Below are positions 1 through 11,107 of a stretch of DNA of 64,000 bases, one piece after another. Position 1 is the stretch's first letter; each line of letters starts with the position of its first letter. The translations under genes and the position numbers were made by a program. Below the pieces are notes generated by a model, which was not told the origin of the DNA, searched no databases, and saw nothing but the letters and a program-made list of their open reading frames with translations. The DNA lies in contig QPMI01000499.1 of the NCBI GenBank assembly GCA_004431415.1, forward strand, positions 1-64,000. Reading direction: 5' to 3'. Source of the DNA: Cyanophora paradoxa. Its lineage: Eukaryota; Glaucocystophyceae; Cyanophorales; Cyanophoraceae.

Positions 1-191
1 CGCCCCGCGCGGGGCGTCCTGACATCTTCGCGAACGAAGAGCAGGCAAAAGGGCTACTGCAGCGGTGCAAGGCTTTTGTAGGACTGCAGATAGCCTGATT
101 CCGCATGCAGCTATAGTCTAGGGTTCTACGACAATCGTTGGTTTTGTATGAGATCAATTTCACGAGGCCGAACTCTGTACCCTTCGATCGC

Positions 192-215
192 AAGTTAGCC
201 ACCGGTGGCTAACTT
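192..215. repeat. 24-bp perfect palindrome, unit 1
   Basis: Left arm AAGTTAGCCACC is followed directly by its reverse complement. The same palindrome recurs in units 2 to 4 with no change. It could be a protein-binding site or a cruciform-forming element; the sequence alone does not say. Confidence 0.85.
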
Positions 216-753
216 AGGGGGGGAATGAACAGGGGGGAGAAGCGCAGGGGGGAAGAATAGGAAAAAAAAGGAACTTCCGCGCGCCCGGCCATGCATGCAG
301 CGCGCGAATTCCGTCCGCTGCGCATGCGCACTGCCGCGCGCACGCCGTGCTCAGCCCCGCGGCGCCACGCCCGCCCCGCAGGCGTCTTCGCCGCGCCCGC
401 GCACGCGAGGAGTACACATCGCTTGCTTCATCGGCTCACCCGCGGCGCCGGCGGCGCGCTAGCTACACGCTTTCGCTTGTCCGAGGTACTCATCTTCGAA
501 TTCTGCAGCCGTCGCCCCATCCTCGGCACTGTAAGGCGGCGCGCAGGGACTCGAGCTCTCAACTATGGCGTCGCCCGGCGGGCCCAGCGCAAGCAGCTCT
601 GACCAGTAGGTCCGTCCCGGAACCGCCCCTCGGACCTGCCTGGGCGCGCTGTCTTCCGATCCTGCTAAAAAACGTGTTTCGGGGCGACATTTTGGCACTA
701 TGTTCACTATGCCCGCCGGCCATGGGCTCGGATCGGGCCGGGGCCTTTTTCAA

Positions 754-1171
754 GCGATCGCCGGCGCCGCGTCCGTCGTCCGACGGTTCGCGCTAGCGAT
801 CTCCCCGGAGTACTCGTACCAGGGCCTAGCGATCGCCGAAGCGATGAGAAGGCTCTCTGACCGGCGATCGCTTGCGCAGGAGCTGCTTCAAGTTCGTCGC
901 ACCAGCCAACGCCAACGCCTGCAGTGCGTGCCCGCCTCCCGTAGCGCTGTGGGCATGCTCGCATAGAGATTCTCTATTCAATGCGATCGCTACATCTCTG
1001 CCCCGCGCATAGAGCCTTCTCATTGCTCGGCGATCGCTTTGTGTTCGGCGCCATACCCAGCGGATCCGATCTCTAACAAGAGCTGCTGGCCGGCGATCGC
1101 TTCTGTGTTCTCAGTTCTAACGGTCGCCGCGGGCTTGACGTCCACAGCCTTCTCATTGGCCAAGCGATCGC
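754..1171. repeat. Cluster of seven GCGATCGC octamers, unit 1
   Basis: The octamer GCGATCGC occurs at 754, 829, 864, 983, 1030, 1093 and 1164, seven times in 418 bp. This octamer is known as HIP1, the highly iterated palindrome of many cyanobacterial genomes. Here it lies in a non-coding part of a eukaryotic repeat unit. The spacing is irregular (29 to 119 bp) and the sequence between copies is not itself repeated. Confidence 0.9.
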
Positions 1172-1201
1172 TGGTTTTCGGTGTCTTATGCCCGTCTCCG
1201 C

Positions 1202-2188
1202 AGCATGCTGACCCCCGGAGAGAGGAGGCGGACCTCCCTACCCCCGGAGTGCCCTCTTCGGGGGGAAGAGAGGACGTGGACCTCCTTCCCCTCTCCCAGC
1301 CCTCTTCGGAGGGCCCCGCCCCGCCCTTCCGCCTCCCCCCGGCCCCGCCCTCCCCCGGCCCGCCCCCTCCCCAGCCCCGCCTCTCCCCCGGCCCGCCCCC
1401 CCCGGCCCCGCCCCGGGCCCGGGCGCGCCCCTCCCCCGGCCCCGCCCCGGGCCCCGGCCCGCCCCTCCCCCTGGCCCCGCCCTCCCCCCGGCCCTGCCCC
1501 GGGCCCCGGGCCCGCCCCTCCCCCGAGCACCCGCAGCATGCTGACCCCCGGAGAGAGGAGGCGGACCTCCCTACCCCCGGAGTGCCTCTTCGGGGGGAAG
1601 AGAGGACGTGGACCTCCTTCCCCTCTCCCAGCCCCTCTTCGGAGGGCCCCGCCCCCGCCCTTCCGCCTCCCCCGGCCCCGCCCCTCCCCGGCCCCGCCCC
1701 TCTCCCCAGCCCGCCTCTCCCCCCGGCCCGCCCCTCCCCCGGCCCCGCCCCGGCCCCGGGCGCGCCCCTCCCCCCGGCCCCCCCCGGCCCCGGGCCCGCC
1801 CTCCCCTGGCCCGCCCCTCCCCCGGCCCTGCCCGGCCCCGGGCCCGCCCCTCCCCGAGCACCCGCAGCATGCTGACCCCGGAGAGAGGAGGCGGACCTCC
1901 CTACCCCCCGGAGTGCCCTCTTCGGGGGGAAGAGAGGACGTGGACCTCCTTCCCCTCTCCCAGCCCCTCTTCGGAGGGCCCCGCCCCCGCCCTTCCGCCT
2001 CCCCCGGCCCCGCCCCTCCCCCGGCCCCGCCCCTCTCCCCAGCCCCGCCTCTCCCCCCGGCCCCGCCCCGGGCCCCGGGCGCGCCCCTCCCCCCGGCCCC
2101 GCCCCGGGCCCCGGGCCCGCCCCTCCCCTGGCCCCGCCCCTCCCCCGGCCCTGCCCGGGCCCCGGGCCCGCCCCTCCCCCGAGCACAC
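1202..2188. repeat. GC-rich minisatellite, three ~330-bp subunits, unit 1
   Basis: Subunits start with AGCATGCTGACC at 1202, 1535 and 1866. Each has a purine-rich 'GGAGAGAGGAGGCGG' head and a long tail of CCCCGGCCCCGCCC blocks. The complementary strand has many G3-G5 runs and so G-quadruplex potential. All six frames are open for long stretches because the sequence has few A/T, so the Pro/Arg/Gly-rich open frames here are not genes. Confidence 0.9.
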
Positions 2189-2246
2189 GAACCCCCGAGC
2201 ACACGAAGCCTGGCCCGGGGGCCTGAAGCCGGCGGGCCGGCCTCAG

Positions 2247-3492
2247 ATCTACAAGTACAGCGGCGAGCTGGACGCGGCGACCGAGCTCCTCGACCGCGCC
2301 CTCTACTGCCTCGAGGCAGCCTGGTGCGGGGCGGGGCGCGGCACGGGCGCGGCGGGGCGGAGGATGCGTTGCGCTGCAGTTCGTTCACTTGGTTTTGAGC
2401 TCCGTCCCCGGCAGGCACCCGCAGTTCAAGCCGGCGAGCGGCGCCTGCCGCCTCGACTTCGCAGTCATGGAGAACAAGTGCGCAGAGAACCCGTTGTACC
2501 CCCGAGGATAACCTGTACCCTCCTCCGGACTCACCCCGCCACCCCCCAGGGCCTGGTCTTCCGGCGCCTGCAGATGCTCATTCGCGGCGGCTGCTCCCGC
2601 ACCTCCCTCGGTACCCCCTCGACCGCTTCCCCCTACTCGGATTCGAACCGAACGTCGTACCTCCAGAGACGGCCAAGCTGCTGCTTGCGCTGGACCCCGA
2701 CAGTGACCTGATGGGGTGCTCCAGTGCATCGACTACTTCGCCCTCCGCGCCAGGTACCCCATAACCTTCCCCCCCCCCCCCAACTTCCCCCCCCCCCACC
2801 TCATTTTTCTTCAGGGAGTACAAGTTCCTTCTGGAGCTGGTGGCGGCGCCGGCGCTCCCCGGGCGCTCCGCCTCGTTCGTGCGGGAGCCGCCCCTCTCGA
2901 GGCGGGAGCCGCCCCTCTTCCTCCCCATCGCCCTCAACTCCTCGGGTACCCCCACTTAGCCTCTCCCCCCTTTTTTCCTGGCGCCGAGCCGGCTCGCAGC
3001 GTACGCGCTCATGCGCGTGGCGCGGGACGGCGGCGCCGCGCCCGTCGACGAGCTGGTGCCCTGCGCCCCTCCGAATCTCCTCTAAGACTGAAGCGCGGCA
3101 GGTCCTCCGGCGCCTCTTCTCGCACACGCTGGACCCCGCCTCGCCGGCGCCGCCCACGCCCTCTGCCGCGGCCCTCGCCGCCGCCCTCCTGCGGCAGGCG
3201 GTCCTCATGTACCCCGGCGCCGTCCGCCCCCTCCTCGAGAACTACAACGTCAAGCCCGACTCCGGGGTGCGGGGGAGGGGCGGGACTCCGACAAGGCGAG
3301 CGTCTTTCCTCTGAGCTTCTTTACTTTCCGAGTCCTGAGCGGCTCTCTCCTTTGCTTCTTCGTTCACAGGGCGCCAGGGGCTGGGCCGCCCTACACAGGC
3401 GGCCCCTCTTCGACGACGACGAGCCGGCCGCCAGCGTCGAGCTCCCGCCCCTGACTGCCGGGATCGGACCCTGGACGAGCTCAATGCTTTGA
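2247..3492 (+). pseudogene. TCF25/Nulp1-like gene fragment, copy 1 (frameshifted)
   Basis: Exons at 2247-2323, 2415-~2495, 2550-2610, 2667-2753, 2815-2945, 3000-3055, 3102-3266 and 3370-3492 encode the central helical-repeat part of TCF25/Nulp1. Matching stretches include 'ELLDRALYCLEAAWHPQF', 'SGACRLDF', 'LLLALDPDSD', 'CIDYFALRAREYKFLLEL' and 'QAVLMYPGAVRPLLENYNVKPD'. TCF25 is a nuclear/ribosome-quality-control protein. Neither its N-terminal basic part nor its C-terminal part is present, so this is a fragment. Copy 1 lacks one G in 'ATGGGGGTGCTC' (near 2715), which breaks the fourth exon. The 2495/2550 junction does not keep frame with a GT donor. A GC donor after 'ENKC' would keep it. Confidence 0.75.
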
Positions 3493-3967
3493 AGCAATTG
3501 CAATTCTTGAGCTCGGTGCGTTTCTTACAGCAACTTATCTTGCGATTCTGCTCTCAATATGCTGTTAGGTGGCGCTCGAGTCGAGACGCTTGCAAAAGTA
3601 ACAACGGGCTGCGCACGACCGCCGGGTCTACATTCAAAGCGAAGTGTTGGGTCGACCGGGTCCTGGAGGTCCTGTTCTCCCCGCGCGCGCTGGGGTCGGT
3701 GGTGTGCAGTGGCCACCACCTGCGCGATCCGACAGCATGCGCACCATTTGTGGTCACGTCCACAGAGTGGTTCCGCGCGCCCCGCGCGGGGCGTCCTGAC
3801 ATCTTCGCGAACGAAGAGCAGGCAAAAGGGCTACTGCAGCGGTGCAAGGCTTTTGTAGGACTGCAGATAGCCTGATTCCGCATGCAGCTATAGTCTAGGG
3901 TTCTACGACATCGTTGGTTTTGTATGAGATCAATTTCACGAGGCCGAACTCTGTACCCTTCGATCGC

Positions 3968-3991
3968 AAGTTAGCCACCGGTGGCTAACTT
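3968..3991. repeat. 24-bp perfect palindrome, unit 2
   Basis: Identical to the palindrome of unit 1: arm AAGTTAGCCACC plus its reverse complement. Confidence 0.85.
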
Positions 3992-4530
3992 AGGGGGGAA
4001 TGAACAGGGGGAGAAGCGCAGGGGGGAAGAATAGGAAAAAAAAGGAACTTCCGCGCGCCCGGCCATGCATGCAGCGCGCGAATTCCGTCCGCTGCGCATG
4101 CGCACTGCCGCGCGCACGCCGTGCTCAGCCCCGCGGCGCCACGCCCGCCCCGCAGGCGTCTTCGCCGCGCCCGCGCACGCGAGGAGTACACATCGCTTGC
4201 TTCATCGGCTCACCCGCGGCGCCGGCGGCGCGCTAGCTACACGCTTTCGCTTGTCCGAGGTACTCATCTTCGAATTCTGCAGCCGTCGCCCCATCCTCGG
4301 CAGCTGTAAGGCGGCGCGCAGGGACTCGAGCTCTCAACTATGGCGTCGCCCGGCGGGCCCAGCGCAAGCAGCTCTGAGCCAGTAGGTCCGTCCCGGAACC
4401 GCCCCTCGGACCTGCCTGGGCGCGCTGTCTTCCGATCCTGCTAAAAAACGTGTTTTCGGGGCGACATTTTGGCACTATGTTCACTATGCCCGCCGGCCAT
4501 GGGCTCGGATCGGGCCGGGGCCTTTTTCAA

Positions 4531-4951
4531 GCGATCGCCGGCGCCGCGTCCGTCGTCCGACGGTTCGCGCTAGCGATCTCCCCGGAGTACTCGGTACCAG
4601 GGCCTAGCGATCGCCGAAGCGATGAGAAGGCTCTCTGACCGGCGATCGCTTGCGCAGGAGCTGCTTCAAGTTCGTCGCACCAGCCAACGCCAACGCCTGC
4701 AGTGCGTGCCCGCCTCCCGTAGCGCTGTGGGCATGCTCGCATAGAGATTCTCTATTCAATGCGATCGCTACATCTCTGCCCCGCGCATAGAGCCTTCTCA
4801 TTGCTCGGCGATCGCTTTGTGTTCGGCGCCATACCCAGCGGATCCGATCTCTAACAAAGAGCTGCTGGGCCGGCGATCGCTTCTGTGTTCTCAGTTCTAA
4901 CGGTCGCCGCGGGCTTGACGTCCACAGCCTTCTCATTGGCCAAGCGATCGC
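4531..4951. repeat. GCGATCGC octamer cluster, unit 2
   Basis: Same seven octamers as in unit 1, from 4531 to 4951, kept in number and spacing apart from small indels. Confidence 0.85.
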
Positions 4952-4981
4952 TGGTTTTCGGTGTCTTATGCCCGTCTCCGC

Positions 4982-6006
4982 AGCATGCTGACCCCGGAGA
5001 GAGGAGGCGGACCTCCCTACCCCCCGGAGTGCCCTCTTCGGGGGGGAAGAGAGGACGTGGACCTCCTTCCCCTCTCCCAGCCCCTCTTCGGAGGGCCCCG
5101 CCCCCGCCCTTCCGCCTCCCCCCGGCCCCGCCCCTCCCCCGGCCCCGCCCCTCTCCCCAGCCCCGCCTCTCCCCCCGGCCCCGCCCCTCCCCCCGGCCCC
5201 GCCCCGGGCCCCGGGCGCGCCCCTCCCCCCGGCCCCGCCCCGGGCCCCGGGCCCGCCCCTCCCCCTGGCCCCGCCCCTCCCCCCGGCCCTGCCCCGGGCC
5301 CCGGGCCCGCCCCTCCCCCGAGCACCCGCAGCATGCTGACCCCCGGAGAGAGGAGGCGGACCTCCCTACCCCCCGGAGTGCCCTCTTCGGGGGGGAAGAG
5401 AGGACGTGGACCTCCTTCCCCTCTCCCAGCCCCTCTTCGGAGGGCCCCGCCCCCGCCCTTCCGCCTCCCCCCGGCCCCGCCCCTCCCCCCGGCCCCGCCC
5501 CTCTCCCCAGCCCCGCCTCTCCCCCCCGGCCCCGCCCCTCCCCCCGGCCCCGCCCCGGGCCCGGGCGCGCCCCTCCCCCGGCCCCGCCCCGGGCCCCGGG
5601 CCCGCCCCTCCCCCTGGCCCCGCCCCTCCCCCCGGCCCTGCCCCGGGCCCCGGGCCCGCCCCTCCCCGAGCACCCGCAGCATGCTGACCCCCGGAGAGAG
5701 GAGGCGGACCTCCCTACCCCCCGGAGTGCCCTCTTCGGGGGGAAGAGAGGACGTGGACCTCCTTCCCCTCTCCCAGCCCCTCTTCGGAGGGCCCCGCCCC
5801 CGCCCTCCCGCCTCCCCCGGCCCCGCCCCTCCCCCCGGCCCCGCCCCTCTCCCCAGCCCCGCCTCTCCCCCCCGGCCCCGCCCCGGGCCCCGGGCGCGCC
5901 CCTCCCCCCGGCCCCGCCCCGGGCCCCGGGCCCGCCCCTCCCCCTGGCCCCGCCCCTCCCCCCGGCCCTGCCCCGGGCCCCGGGCCCGCCCCTCCCCCGA
6001 GCACAC
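4982..6006. repeat. GC-rich minisatellite, three 348-bp subunits, unit 2
   Basis: Subunits begin at 4982, 5330 and 5678 with AGCATGCTGACC. They are about 15 bp longer than in unit 1 because of extra CCCCGGCCCCGCCC blocks. No gene. Confidence 0.9.
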
Positions 6007-6064
6007 GAACCCCCGAGCACACGAAGCCTGGCCCGGGGGCCTGAAGCCGGCGGGCCGGCCTCAG

Positions 6065-7313
6065 ATCTACAAGTACAGCGGCGAGCTGGACGCGGCGACC
6101 GAGCTCCTCGACCGCGCCCTCTACTGCCTCGAGGCAGCCTGGTGCGGGGCGGGGCGCGGGCACGGGCGCGGCGGGGCGGAGGATGCGTTGCGCTGCAGTT
6201 CGTTCACTTGGTTTTGAGCTCCGTCCCCGGCAGGCACCCGCAGTTCAAGCCGGCGAGCGGCGCCTGCCGCCTCGACTTCGCAGTCATGGAGAACAAGTGC
6301 GCAGAGAACCCGTTGTACCCCCGAGGATAACCTGTACCCTCCTCCGGACTCACCCCGCCACCCCCCAGGGCCTGGTCTTCCGGCGCCTGCAGATGCTCAT
6401 TCGCGGCGGCTGCTCCCGCACCTCCCTCGGTACCCCCTCGACCGCTTCCCCCCTACTCGGATTCGAACCGAACGTCGTACCTCCAGAGACGGCCAAGCTG
6501 CTGCTTGCGCTGGACCCCGACAGTGACCTGATGGGGGTGCTCCAGTGCATCGACTACTTCGCCCTCCGCGCCAGGTACCCCATAACCTTCCCCCCCCCCC
6601 CAACTTCCCCCCCCCCCACCTCATTTTTCTTCAGGGAGTACAAGTTCCTTCTGGAGCTGGTGGCGGCGCCGGCGCTCCCCGGGCGCTCCGCCTCGTTCGT
6701 GCGGGAGCCGCCCCTCTCGAGGCGGGAGCCGCCCCTCTTCCTCCCCATCGCCCTCAACTCCTCGGGTACCCCCACTTAGCCTCTCCCCCCTTTTTTCCTG
6801 GCGCCGAGCCGGGCTCGCAGCGTACGCGCTCATGCGCGTGGCGCGGGACGGCGGCGCCGCGCCCGTCGACGAGCTGGTGCCCTGCGCCCCTCCGAATCTC
6901 CTCTAAGACTGAAGCGCGGCAGGTCCTCCGGCGCCTCTTCTCGCACACGCTGGACCCCGCCTCGCCGGCGCCGCCCACGCCCTCTGCCGCGGCCCTCGCC
7001 GCCGCCCTCCTGCGGCAGGCGGTCCTCATGTACCCCGGCGCCGTCCGCCCCCTCCTCGAGAACTACAACGTCAAGCCCGACTCCGGGGTGCGGGGGAGGG
7101 GCGGGACTCCGACAAGGCGAGCGTCTTTCCTCTGAGCTTCTTTACTTTCCGAGTCCTGAGCGGCTCTCTCCTTTGCTTCTTCGTTCACAGGGCGCCAGGG
7201 GCTGGGCCGCCCTACACAGGCGGCCCCTCTTCGACGACGACGAGCCGGCCGCCAGCGTCGAGCTCCCGCCCCTGACTGCCGGGATCGGACCCTGGACGAG
7301 CTCAATGCTTTGA
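6065..7313 (+). CDS. TCF25/Nulp1-like gene fragment, copy 2 (best preserved)
   Basis: Same eight-exon series as copy 1, without its frameshift: the fourth exon reads 'DLMGVLQCIDYFALRAR' and the fifth 'LVAAPALPGRSASFVRE'. Most introns have GTACCC donors, for example after '...LRAR' with a C-run pyrimidine tract and TTCTTCAG acceptor. Two have GTGCCC or GTGCGG donors. The product would be the tetratricopeptide-like centre of TCF25 only, ending '...PWTSSML' at the TGA of 7311-7313. No conserved C-terminal part follows, and no TCF25 N-terminal exons are found between the minisatellite and the unit start. It may be a transcribed fragment or a pseudogene. One junction (second to third exon) keeps frame only with a GC donor. 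Confidence 0.65.
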
Positions 7314-7789
7314 AGCAATTGCAATTCTTGAGCTCGGTGCGTTTCTTACAGCAACTTATCTTGCGATTCTGCTCTCAATATGCTGTTAGGTGGCGCTCGA
7401 GTCGAGACGCTTGCAAAAGTAACAACGGGCTGCGCACGACCGCCGGGTCTACATTCAAAGCGAAGTGTTGGGTCGACCGGGTCCTGGAGGTCCTGTTCTC
7501 CCCGCGCGCGCTGGGGTCGGGTGGTGTGCAGTGGCCACCACCTGCGCGATCCGACAGCATGCGCACCATTTGTGGTCACGTCCACAGAGTGGTTCCGCGC
7601 GCCCCGCGCGGGGCGTCCTGACATCTTCGCGAACGAAGAGCAGGCAAAAGGGCTACTGCAGCGGTGCAAGGCTTTTGTAGGACTGCAGATAGCCTGATTC
7701 CGCATGCAGCTATAGTCTAGGGTTCTACGACATCGTTGGTTTTGTATGAGATCAATTTCACGAGGCCGAACTCTGTACCCTTCGATCGC

Positions 7790-7813
7790 AAGTTAGCCAC
7801 CGGTGGCTAACTT
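7790..7813. repeat. 24-bp perfect palindrome, unit 3
   Basis: Identical to the copies in the other units. Confidence 0.85.
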
Positions 7814-8352
7814 AGGGGGGAATGAACAGGGGGGAGAAGCGCAGGGGGGAAGAATAGGAAAAAAAAGGAACTTCCGCGCGCCCGGCCATGCATGCAGCGC
7901 GCGAATTCCGTCCGCTGCGCATGCGCACTGCCGCGCGCACGCCGTGCTCAGCCCCGCGGCGCCACGCCCGCCCCGCAGGCGTCTTCGCCGCGCCCGCGCA
8001 CGCGAGGAGTACACATCGCTTGCTTCATCGGCTCACCCGCGGCGCCGGCGGCGCGCTAGCTACACGCTTTCGCTTGTCCGAGGTACTCATCTTCGAATTC
8101 TGCAGCCGTCGCCCCATCCTCGGCAGCTGTAAGGCGGCGCGCAGGGACTCGAGCTCTCAACTATGGCGTCGCCCGGCGGCCCAGCGCAAGCAGCTCTGAG
8201 CCAGTAGGTCCGTCCCGGAACCGCCCCTCGGACCTGCCTGGGCGCGCTGTCTTCCGATCCTGCTAAAAAACGTGTTTTCGGGGCGACATTTTGGCACTAT
8301 GTTCACTATGCCCGCCGGCCATGGGCTCGGATCGGGCCGGGGCCTTTTTCAA

Positions 8353-8773
8353 GCGATCGCCGGCGCCGCGTCCGTCGTCCGACGGTTCGCGCTAGCGATC
8401 TCCCCGGAGTACTCGGTACCAGGGCCTAGCGATCGCCGAAGCGATGAGAAGGCTCTCTGACCGGCGATCGCTTGCGCAGGAGCTGCTTCAAGTTCGTCGC
8501 ACCAGCCAACGCCAACGCCTGCAGTGCGTGCCCGCCTCCCGTAGCGCTGTGGGCATGCTCGCATAGAGATTCTCTATTCAATGCGATCGCTACATCTCTG
8601 CCCCGCGCATAGAGCCTTCTCATTGCTCGGCGATCGCTTTGTGTTCGGCGCCATACCCAGCGGATCCGATCTCTAACAAAGAGCTGCTGGGCCGGCGATC
8701 GCTTCTGTGTTCTCAGTTCTAACGGTCGCCGCGGGCTTGACGTCCACAGCCTTCTCATTGGCCAAGCGATCGC
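8353..8773. repeat. GCGATCGC octamer cluster, unit 3
   Basis: Same seven-octamer cluster as in units 1 and 2, from 8353 to 8773. Confidence 0.85.
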
Positions 8774-8803
8774 TGGTTTTCGGTGTCTTATGCCCGTCTC
8801 CGC

Positions 8804-9803
8804 AGCATGCTGACCCCCGGAGAGAGGAGGCGGACCTCCCTACCCCCCGGAGTGCCCTCTTCGGGGGGGAAGAGAGGACGTGGACCTCCTTCCCCTCTCC
8901 CAGCCCCTCTTCGGAGGGCCCCGCCCCCGCCCTTCCGCCTCCCCCCGGCCCCGCCCCTCCCCCCGGCCCCGCCCCTCTCCCCAGCCCCGCCTCTCCCCCC
9001 GGCCCCGCCCCTCCCCCGGCCCCGCCCGGGCCCCGGGCGCGCCCCTCCCCCGGCCCCGCCCGGGCCCCGGGCCCGCCCCTCCCCTGGCCCCGCCCCTCCC
9101 CCGGCCCTGCCCGGGCCCCGGGCCCGCCCCTCCCCCGAGCACCCGCAGCATGCTGACCCCGGAGAGAGGAGGCGGACCTCCCTACCCCCGGAGTGCCCTC
9201 TTCGGGGGGAAGAGAGGACGTGGACCTCCTTCCCCTCTCCCAGCCCCTCTTCGGAGGGCCCCGCCCCCGCCCTTCCGCCTCCCCCGGCCCCGCCCCTCCC
9301 CCCGGCCCCGCCCCTCTCCCCAGCCCCGCCTCTCCCCCCGGCCCCGCCCCTCCCCCGGCCCCGCCCCGGGCCCGGGCGCGCCCCTCCCCCGGCCCCGCCC
9401 CGGGCCCCGGCCCGCCCCTCCCCTGGCCCCGCCCCTCCCCCGGCCCTGCCCCGGGCCCCGGGCCCGCCCCTCCCCGAGCACCCGCAGCATGCTGACCCCC
9501 GGAGAGAGGAGGCGGACCTCCCTACCCCCGGAGTGCCCTCTTCGGGGGGAAGAGAGGACGTGGACCTCCTTCCCCTCTCCCAGCCCCTCTTCGGAGGGCC
9601 CCGCCCCCGCCCTTCCGCCTCCCCCGGCCCGCCCTCCCCCGGCCCCGCCCTCTCCCCAGCCCCGCCTCTCCCCCCGGCCCCGCCCGGGCCCCGGGCGCGC
9701 CCCTCCCCCGGCCCCGCCCCGGGCCCCGGGCCCGCCCCTCCCCCTGGCCCCGCCCCTCCCCCGGCCCTGCCCGGGCCCCGGGCCCGCCCCTCCCCCGAGC
9801 ACA
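8804..9803. repeat. GC-rich minisatellite, three ~340-bp subunits, unit 3
   Basis: Subunits begin at 8804, 9147 and 9486. Intermediate in length between those of units 1 and 2. No gene. Confidence 0.9.
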
Positions 9804-9862
9804 CGAACCCCCGAGCACACGAAGCCTGGCCCGGGGGCCTGAAGCCGGCGGGCCGGCCTCAG

Positions 9863-11107
9863 ATCTACAAGTACAGCGGCGAGCTGGACGCGGCGACCGA
9901 GCTCCTCGACCGCGCCCTCTACTGCCTCGAGGCAGCCTGGTGCGGGGCGGGGCGCGGGCACGGGCGCGGCGGGGCGGAGGATGCGTTGCGCTGCAGTTCG
10001 TTCACTTGGTTTTGAGCTCCGTCCCCGGCAGGCACCCGCAGTTCAAGCCGGCGAGCGGCGCCTGCCGCCTCGACTTCGCAGTCATGGAGAACAAGTGCGC
10101 AGAGAACCCGTTGTACCCCCGAGGATAACCTGTACCCTCCTCCGGACTCACCCCGCCACCCCCAGGGCCTGGTCTTCCGGCGCCTGCAGATGCTCATTCG
10201 CGGCGGCTGCTCCCGCACCTCCCTCGGTACCCCCTCGACCGCTTCCCCCCTACTCGGATTCGAACCGAACGTCGTACCTCCAGAGACGGCCAAGCTGCTG
10301 CTTGCGCTGGACCCCGACAGTGACCTGATGGGGGTGCTCCAGTGCATCGACTACTTCGCCCTCCGCGCCAGGTACCCATAACCTTCCCCCCCCCCCCAAC
10401 TTCCCCCCCCCCACCTCATTTTTCTTCAGGGAGTACAAGTTCCTTCTGGAGCTGGTGGCGGCGCCGGCGCTCCCGGGCGCTCCGCCTCGTTCGTGCGGGA
10501 GCCGCCCCTCTCGAGGCGGGAGCCGCCCCTCTTCCTCCCCATCGCCCTCAACTCCTCGGGTACCCCCACTTAGCCTCTCCCCCCTTTTTTCCTGGCGCCG
10601 AGCCGGGCTCGCAGCGTACGCGCTCATGCGCGTGGCGCGGGACGGCGGCGCCGCGCCCGTCGACGAGCTGGTGCCCTGCGCCCCTCCGAATCTCCTCTAA
10701 GACTGAAGCGCGGCAGGTCCTCCGGCGCCTCTTCTCGCACACGCTGGACCCCGCCTCGCCGGCGCCGCCCCCGCCCTCTGCCGCGGCCCTCGCCGCCGCC
10801 CTCCTGCGGCAGGCGGTCCTCATGTACCCCGGCGCCGTCCGCCCCCTCCTCGAGAACTACAACGTCAAGCCCGACTCCGGGGTGCGGGGGAGGGGCGGGA
10901 CTCCGACAAGGCGAGCGTCTTTCCTCTGAGCTTCTTTACTTTCCGAGTCCTGAGCGGCTCTCTCCTTTGCTTCTTCGTTCACAGGGCGCCAGGGGCTGGG
11001 CCGCCCTACACAGGCGGCCCCTCTTCGACGACGACGAGCCGGCCGCCAGCGTCGAGCTCCCGCCCCTGACTGCCGGGATCGGACCCTGGACGAGCTCAAT
11101 GCTTTGA
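9863..11107 (+). pseudogene. TCF25/Nulp1-like gene fragment, copy 3 (frameshifted)
   Basis: Same exon series as copies 1 and 2. The fourth exon is intact, but the fifth has lost one C in 'GCGCTCCCCGGGCGC' (near 10473), which throws the 'LVAAPAL..RSASFVRE' stretch out of frame. It also has a Thr-to-Pro change in 'PAPPTPSAAALAAALL' of the seventh exon (ACG to CCG). Independent defects in copies 1 and 3 point to relaxed selection on at least those two, or to sequencing errors in homopolymers. Confidence 0.7.

Larger units (their letters stand above)
1..3777 (+). repeat. Array unit 1
   Basis: First complete unit in the window. Order: palindrome (192-215), octamer cluster (754-1171), GC-rich minisatellite (about 1202-2188), TCF25-like exons (2247-3492), then about 290 bp of non-coding tail. 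It differs from the others by small indels, including one missing G in the fourth TCF25 exon near 2715 that breaks the frame. The stretch 216-750 has no recognisable gene; short open frames there are not conserved between the units' indels. Confidence 0.9.
3778..7599 (+). repeat. Array unit 2
   Basis: Second complete unit, 3822 bp, with the same order as unit 1: palindrome 3968-3991, octamers 4531-4951, minisatellite 4982-~6006, TCF25-like exons from 6065. It is the longest unit because its minisatellite subunits are 348 bp rather than ~332. Its TCF25 exons carry neither of the frameshifts seen in units 1 and 3. Confidence 0.9.

Noticed and set aside
740-1180. Cyanobacterial gene transfer suggested by HIP1 octamers
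   Set aside because: No ORF with cyanobacterial similarity is present. I kept the octamer cluster as a finding but not the transfer claim.
1020-2418. Very long Pro/Arg/Gly-rich open frames in the minisatellites (also 4851-6330 and 8707-10015)
   Set aside because: All six frames are open because the sequence is nearly pure G/C. The frames do not survive subunit indels and have no recognisable domain.
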